Source of the DNA: an uncultured Roseburia sp.
GTDB taxonomy: Bacteria > Bacillota > Clostridia > Lachnospirales > Lachnospiraceae
NCBI GenBank assembly: GCA_947383215.1
Contig: CANDCP010000013.1
Coordinates: forward strand, 1-64,000
Direction of reading: 5' to 3'
DNA length: 64,000 nt
In this document: in pieces, positions 60,701 to 64,000 of the stretch
Layout: the number at the start of each line of letters is the position of its first letter
Numbering within the stretch: the first letter of the stretch is position 1
Notes under the pieces: model-generated
Told to the model about the DNA's origin: nothing
What the model saw: only the letters and a program-made list of their open reading frames with translations
Database searches by the model: none
Made by a program: the position numbers and the translations under genes

Positions 60701-63700
60701 CCGACGTATACTACGGCAACGCACAGCTTTTGGCGGTTCTTCAGGCGGCGCCCGTATACGGCGATCTCGGGGATGATTATGTTTCGGATGCGGAGACTTC
60801 TTATAGTAAGAGCAGCGGGGAGTCCAGCGGAGAAGGGCATACGCATTCGTTAAGCGCAGGCGTTGTCGCCGGATTTGAACACGAGACGTCATTCCTTGGA
60901 CTGGCAAATATTCTTAGTATAGAAGTTACGGCGCAGCTGGCGGTGACTGCGGGATGGGAATTTGAAAAAACCGTGGAGAAAGAATTTACGACCAGCTATA
61001 ATGCAGCCGGGACGGAGGATGTGGCGGTGCTTTATACCGTGCCGTACGTCAGGTACAACGGACAGATTTATGTTCCTTCCTACACGCTGCCGACAAAAGA
61101 GGAGTATGACGCTAAGAAAGCGTTTAGCGAGGAACTGATAAAGAATCTTGAAAAATACCGGGATATCAAAGCGTCCGTAACCGGAGGAACTTATGCAAGA
61201 CCTAAGGACGGCTATAATGATGAATATACAACGAATGTAACGGCAGACAGTTATGATTACCAGCTCCGTACATTACAGAGTTATACGGAGTGGCTAAAGC
61301 AGACGGAATCCCAGATGGAAGGTTTTGAGGGAAGCAAAGGGCTTGCATGGGGAGCGGAAATGGAAGGCGGCTGGGAGGATTATTTCTTCTGTGTTCCGCA
61401 GACGCCGATAATTGCCAGCGTAACGGCAGACACCTATAATGAGATTGCCGCAGGCTGCAAAGACTTACAGAATTTATACGGAACAGCGCTGCCAAGCGGT
61501 TATGTCGCAGGTCGTCCGGAGACTTATGTGAGCAATGAAACGGAACTTAAGGCAAGGGCTAAGGTAAAAGACAAGAGCGTAGAGACGGGAAAAACAAATG
61601 CAGGCGATAAGGGAGAACTCGGGGATGGGTTCATCAGCAGCACGGCGATATCCGCTTCCGGTTCCGCGCCAAGCCAGACGATTGCATTTACGGAAGAAAA
61701 TGCGAAATCGCACAGCATTGGCGGCTCGCTCTCATTGGAGACAACGGTAAAGGTCGGCGACGTCAAGGGAGGCATAGCGGTTTCTACGGAACACGAGGCG
61801 ACATGGAGCAGTTCAACGACAAAAGGCTGTGAGTTCAGCGGGCAGGTTCCGAATCTTCCGAAGCGTCCGGATTATATGACGCAGGAAGAATACGGCAATT
61901 ATGATTATAGCTGGAAGCTTGTTTCCTATGAGGCCGTTATCAACGGTTCGACCGTGCCGGTGGTAGGATATTATACGAAGTTTGCGGATCGCAATAAGAT
62001 TCCGTCGTCCGTACCGACTGATTTGGATTTTGAGGAGGTAAAGAGCGACAGTATTACGCTTACCTGGAACGGAGGAGACCGTGCGGCAGACCATTATAAT
62101 GTTTATCAGGTATCCGGCAGCGGAAGCGGTAAAGAATACAATAAGATCGGCGAGGCAGCAGGGAATGAAGCGGGAGTATATCGGTTTACGCATGAAAACT
62201 TGCAGCAGGAGCAGTCTTACACTTATGTTGTGGCTGCCTGCAATGCGGATGAGACAATTCGCAGCGTATATACCGATGAGATTACGACGACAACTCCGGT
62301 TCCGGAGTTTGACGTCACGATAAAGCTGGATGGGATTAAGGGTGAAGAGACGTATCTGGCAGGAAGTGAGCAGACATTGACGGCAAGCCTTGCGACGCAG
62401 AATTATCCGCAGAGCGAGATCGACCAGTATATCTGGCAGGTGAATGACGGAAGCGGATGGAAGAAGCTTCCGGATGGGGCGGATCAGGATAGTTATACAT
62501 GGAAAGCTCTTTTAGAGTCAGACGGATACCAGTACCGCTGCTGCGCGTATGTCGCAGTTGACAGCCGTCTGTACCGTTTGTATTCCGAGCCGGTACCGCT
62601 GCATGTGCGCAAAGCCAACGTTTGGGTTGCCGTCAGCGCAGATAAAAAAGAGGGAGCGGCAGACCGCTCCGGTGAATTTGGTTTGGCAGTCTATAATGGA
62701 GACGTTTTGAAACTGACTGTGCAGGTGCAGGCGGAAGAAGGGGCGAATCCGACCGGAAATCTTGCGTTTGTCATAACCGACCGGAATGACGCTTCCAATG
62801 TAAGGGAATACATGGTGACTGTGTCTGAGACGGGAAGTGCGGAAACGGAATGCCGGTTTAGCAAGACGGGAAGATATACGATTACCGCCCGCTATATAGA
62901 GAATGAGAGAATTGCGGGAAAAGACGCAGATAACAATCTTTCCTATTACGCATACGATATCAGTTTATCGGGCGACCGTGTCGCAGGGCAGGATATGGAA
63001 GACGCCATTTATGGGCAGAACTGGGATGATGTGACAATCGAAAATGCCATTGCGAAAAGAGATGATATCGAATCCATAAAAGAAAGTTACAAAAATCTGA
63101 CAGATTCACAGAAAGAGTTTGTGGAGACGGAGGCGAAAGAAAAGCTGGACGGCGCGGCGGATACATTGGCAGCGGCAGAAGCAGTTGAAAAAATCAATGC
63201 AATTGGCGATATAACGAAAGAAAATGCAGAACAAAAGAAAGTATTGATAGAGGAGGCGGAAACGGCATATGCGGCGCTTACCGATACGCAGAGAACGCTC
63301 GTGCCAAAGGAGGCGGAAAACACCTTAAAAGCTGCCAGAGAAGCGTATGAAAAGACATTGATACCGGATGACACTAAGGATCCGAATCCGGGAGAGAAAG
63401 AACCGGATAATACGGAAAATCCGAGTCCGGGAGAAAAAGAACCGGATAATACGGAAAATCCGAATCCGGGAGAGAAAGAGCCGAATAACACGGAAAATCT
63501 TACGCCGATAGAGGGGGAACAGGTAAAAAGTATATCGGGCAAACTTGGCGTAAGTAAAGAAACGGCAAATAAAATCAGGTTATTGGCTGACAGTATGAGC
63601 ATTGATATGGATACGCTTCTTTTGACGGAGAATGACATATTAAAGGAAGATTCCGAGAGTGAATTGAAAGGCTCCAAATTTGGGGAACTTCAGGCAAAGG

Positions 63701-64000
63701 CTGCAAAAGTAACTTCAAATCAGGTGAAGCTGACGTGGAAAAAGATTAAAGATGCGGACGGATATCTCATTTACAGGGCGGAGTGCGGAAAGAAGAACGC
63801 ATATCAACTGGTAAAAGAGGTGAATAAGGGAAGTGCGAAAAGCAGTACGATAAAGAAGTTGAAAAAAGGCGGCAGCTATCGTTTCTTGGTGCGTGCGTAT
63901 AAGATGGTAGACAAAGAAAAGATAACGATTTCTGCATCTAAAGTAGTCCATATTGTTACAAACGGCGGCAAGAAGGTAAATGCAAAGAGTATAAACTTAA
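57763..64000 (+). CDS. Giant secreted multidomain protein (3' end beyond window)
   Basis: The frame is open from ATG 57763 (AAGGA site upstream) to the window edge, more than 2,079 residues. Order: signal peptide (about 1-30, ending TAFAQ); a DUF6273-like domain (about 46-330; ISFGNYPQTEVTG, WEPVKWRVLE, LRTWMN, WFLRTPG); a PGTETEPGSETKPE repeat linker (about 335-405); a long region with FG-GAP-like DADGDGKKE, DFDGDGYEE and DIDKDGVDD motifs (about 490-655). Two Ser/Thr-rich alternating beta segments follow (about 1015-1095 and 1310-1360), then Fn3 (about 1415-1515), Ig-like domains, a FIVAR-like helical part (about 1770-1860), PGEKEPDNTEN repeats (63387-63500) and a further Fn3. It is probably an adhesin or surface glycan-binding protein. 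Confidence 0.88.
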   Translation, partial: MKKVRRMANKVFSLFLAFVMLCTVQDMTAFAQTADAPLPQAAGADVSAGDIISFGNYPQTEVTGTALTDEIMNADYDSNGDAEAGGEKYRRVKVAAYVTEDEYEAYCQEHYPGGVAEWKQDSVLEECENAKKESQGTYRYFKWEPVKWRVLENETDEGTLFVMADVALDAVDYYNYRNGVGEALWEECTLRTWMNTDREGFYQMAFNDAEKNAIKVSAAAPEGDRVYLPSDEEVKSTEYGFENVDTRSDSRKKNASAYAEAKGASVYNSYNLSCAWFLRTPGEWQYVKAVEFDGSIWGDMALYHAGYWHNPEAGRYERFFYGCVPVMHVDASYRAPEPEPDTETKPDPGTETEPGSETKPEPGTETEPGSETKPEPGTETEPGTETKPEPGTETDPEPSGDGSSSDKSVLKSLNFDIPEDSVYKQDEVQTGTRSVSTMSEAAYTIARTDFLETGIYDNDRHEGIRDDLGYEVDGSIWYTAGDSIKAYTITEAVDADGDGKKELLVQLYLNGTKRGQDILMTLSDLRTQKTLFAAQPTGGYIATTDDIPPWALEGLLSMSTGDFDGDGYEEVAVYTPNNKDETTSGSTPASLQIKIYKLGAAPTELAAPQQVIEVAKVGGEWGDCQNWLYSHAGSSKQYYSLPYLELASGDIDKDGVDDLLTVANFASTYRGAGLKDTMTWGQLINPDSCLGSVLDVYQGQKTGSMEQIVKKRVLVGVDANGGGDWNEGAGVLRNARAVVANVTGANSNEIVIAGNYTGITYNNTITENTTVTKSRYVWITDEKGDDPKLLVGYVTAQGLLSDNSKAASLNYNWTMQESGYSPLHYYNGYKNSLDPGSEAVEVDGFAAYGSEQPDTIAVEGQLFNYNADENKLICDSYGTPSNIGKDKSNVWISAQSVGNITNDPFGRETLCYFIGKKKSGKETYWMDRVCVWGNVSADGTKGYDGIISTGSHESSALHYSIAMCDIDEDTSLVKYEAGNTDVYYGNAQLLAVLQAAPVYGDLGDDYVSDAETSYSKSSGESSGEGHTHSLSAGVVAGFEHETSFLGLANILSIEVTAQLAVTAGWEFEKTVEKEFTTSYNAAGTEDVAVLYTVPYVRYNGQIYVPSYTLPTKEEYDAKKAFSEELIKNLEKYRDIKASVTGGTYARPKDGYNDEYTTNVTADSYDYQLRTLQSYTEWLKQTESQMEGFEGSKGLAWGAEMEGGWEDYFFCVPQTPIIASVTADTYNEIAAGCKDLQNLYGTALPSGYVAGRPETYVSNETELKARAKVKDKSVETGKTNAGDKGELGDGFISSTAISASGSAPSQTIAFTEENAKSHSIGGSLSLETTVKVGDVKGGIAVSTEHEATWSSSTTKGCEFSGQVPNLPKRPDYMTQEEYGNYDYSWKLVSYEAVINGSTVPVVGYYTKFADRNKIPSSVPTDLDFEEVKSDSITLTWNGGDRAADHYNVYQVSGSGSGKEYNKIGEAAGNEAGVYRFTHENLQQEQSYTYVVAACNADETIRSVYTDEITTTTPVPEFDVTIKLDGIKGEETYLAGSEQTLTASLATQNYPQSEIDQYIWQVNDGSGWKKLPDGADQDSYTWKALLESDGYQYRCCAYVAVDSRLYRLYSEPVPLHVRKANVWVAVSADKKEGAADRSGEFGLAVYNGDVLKLTVQVQAEEGANPTGNLAFVITDRNDASNVREYMVTVSETGSAETECRFSKTGRYTITARYIENERIAGKDADNNLSYYAYDISLSGDRVAGQDMEDAIYGQNWDDVTIENAIAKRDDIESIKESYKNLTDSQKEFVETEAKEKLDGAADTLAAAEAVEKINAIGDITKENAEQKKVLIEEAETAYAALTDTQRTLVPKEAENTLKAAREAYEKTLIPDDTKDPNPGEKEPDNTENPSPGEKEPDNTENPNPGEKEPNNTENLTPIEGEQVKSISGKLGVSKETANKIRLLADSMSIDMDTLLLTENDILKEDSESELKGSKFGELQAKAAKVTSNQVKLTWKKIKDADGYLIYRAECGKKNAYQLVKEVNKGSAKSSTIKKLKKGGSYRFLVRAYKMVDKEKITISASKVVHIVTNGGKKVNAKSINL

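Noticed and set aside
58403-63951. Numerous minus-strand ORFs across the giant secreted gene, including a Ser/Phe-rich one at 63087-63677
   Set aside because: All are opposite a continuous plus-strand frame with a signal peptide, repeats and Fn3 domains; they reflect low-complexity coding on the other strand.

Overview
The window reads as a chromosome segment of a low-to-mid GC Gram-positive anaerobe of the Clostridia, most likely a gut Lachnospiraceae. The evidence is strong AGGAGG ribosome sites, a HrcA/CIRCE-controlled clpB, the relA - MBL hydrolase - hemZ order, a ZTP (pfl-motif) riboswitch in front of pflB/pflA, many YesM/LytTR two-component systems, and large Fn3/discoidin surface proteins. 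No rRNA or CRISPR array was seen, and there is one tRNA (Gly-GCC).

Region by region. 1-1.56 kb: a gene tail and a GPH-family sugar symporter. 1.56-7.19 kb: a TetR repressor divergent from a five-gene operon (SCP2-like lipid carrier, alpha/beta hydrolase, free-standing condensation enzyme, acyl carrier protein, acyl-adenylating ligase). This is a small NRPS-like acyl-conjugation pathway with two near-identical operators at its promoter, and it is the best candidate for an unusual biosynthetic system here. 7.2-12.1 kb: a FAD/Rieske oxidoreductase and an orphan hybrid sensor kinase. 12.2-19.6 kb: a visibly more A+T-rich segment with two LysR regulators, a MATE exporter and a flavodoxin / DUF4405 / cupin / carboxymuconolactone-decarboxylase operon. 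It ends in debris of an integrated element (phage-type fragment, ribbon-helix-helix proteins, nested inverted repeats, a decayed tyrosine recombinase).

19.6-30.3 kb: clpB under CIRCE, an MFS exporter, asnB, a WYL regulator, and the ZTP riboswitch with pflB and pflA. The pfl leader also carries a large palindromic insertion-like element flanked by a duplicated leader segment. 30.3-36.4 kb: an ECF-like sigma factor with an RsgI/PepSY anti-sigma protein, a LysR regulator, and a secreted protein with discoidin and SGNH-like domains and 48 PSEx repeats. 36.6-41.1 kb: an internally deleted Rpn-type transposase, a DUF5713 protein, an acyltransferase, an MmcQ/YjbR protein, and an ABC-F protein whose leader looks like an antibiotic-responsive attenuator. 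41.2-45.1 kb: YesM-type kinase, solute-binding lipoprotein and a response regulator split by a 1-nt frameshift.

45.4-52.0 kb is mostly housekeeping: tRNA-Gly, aldose epimerase, relA, MBL hydrolase, hemZ. 52-64 kb is a surface and signalling region: an unusual LytTR-REC-winged-helix regulator with its 7TM-type kinase, a secreted membrane-anchored protein, an N-terminally truncated LytTR regulator, a pair of 15-bp direct repeats, and a secreted protein of more than 2,000 residues that runs off the right edge.

Family names come from recognising motifs by eye. No database search, GC calculation or folding program was run. Start codons were moved where a Shine-Dalgarno site or a family rule supports a different start.
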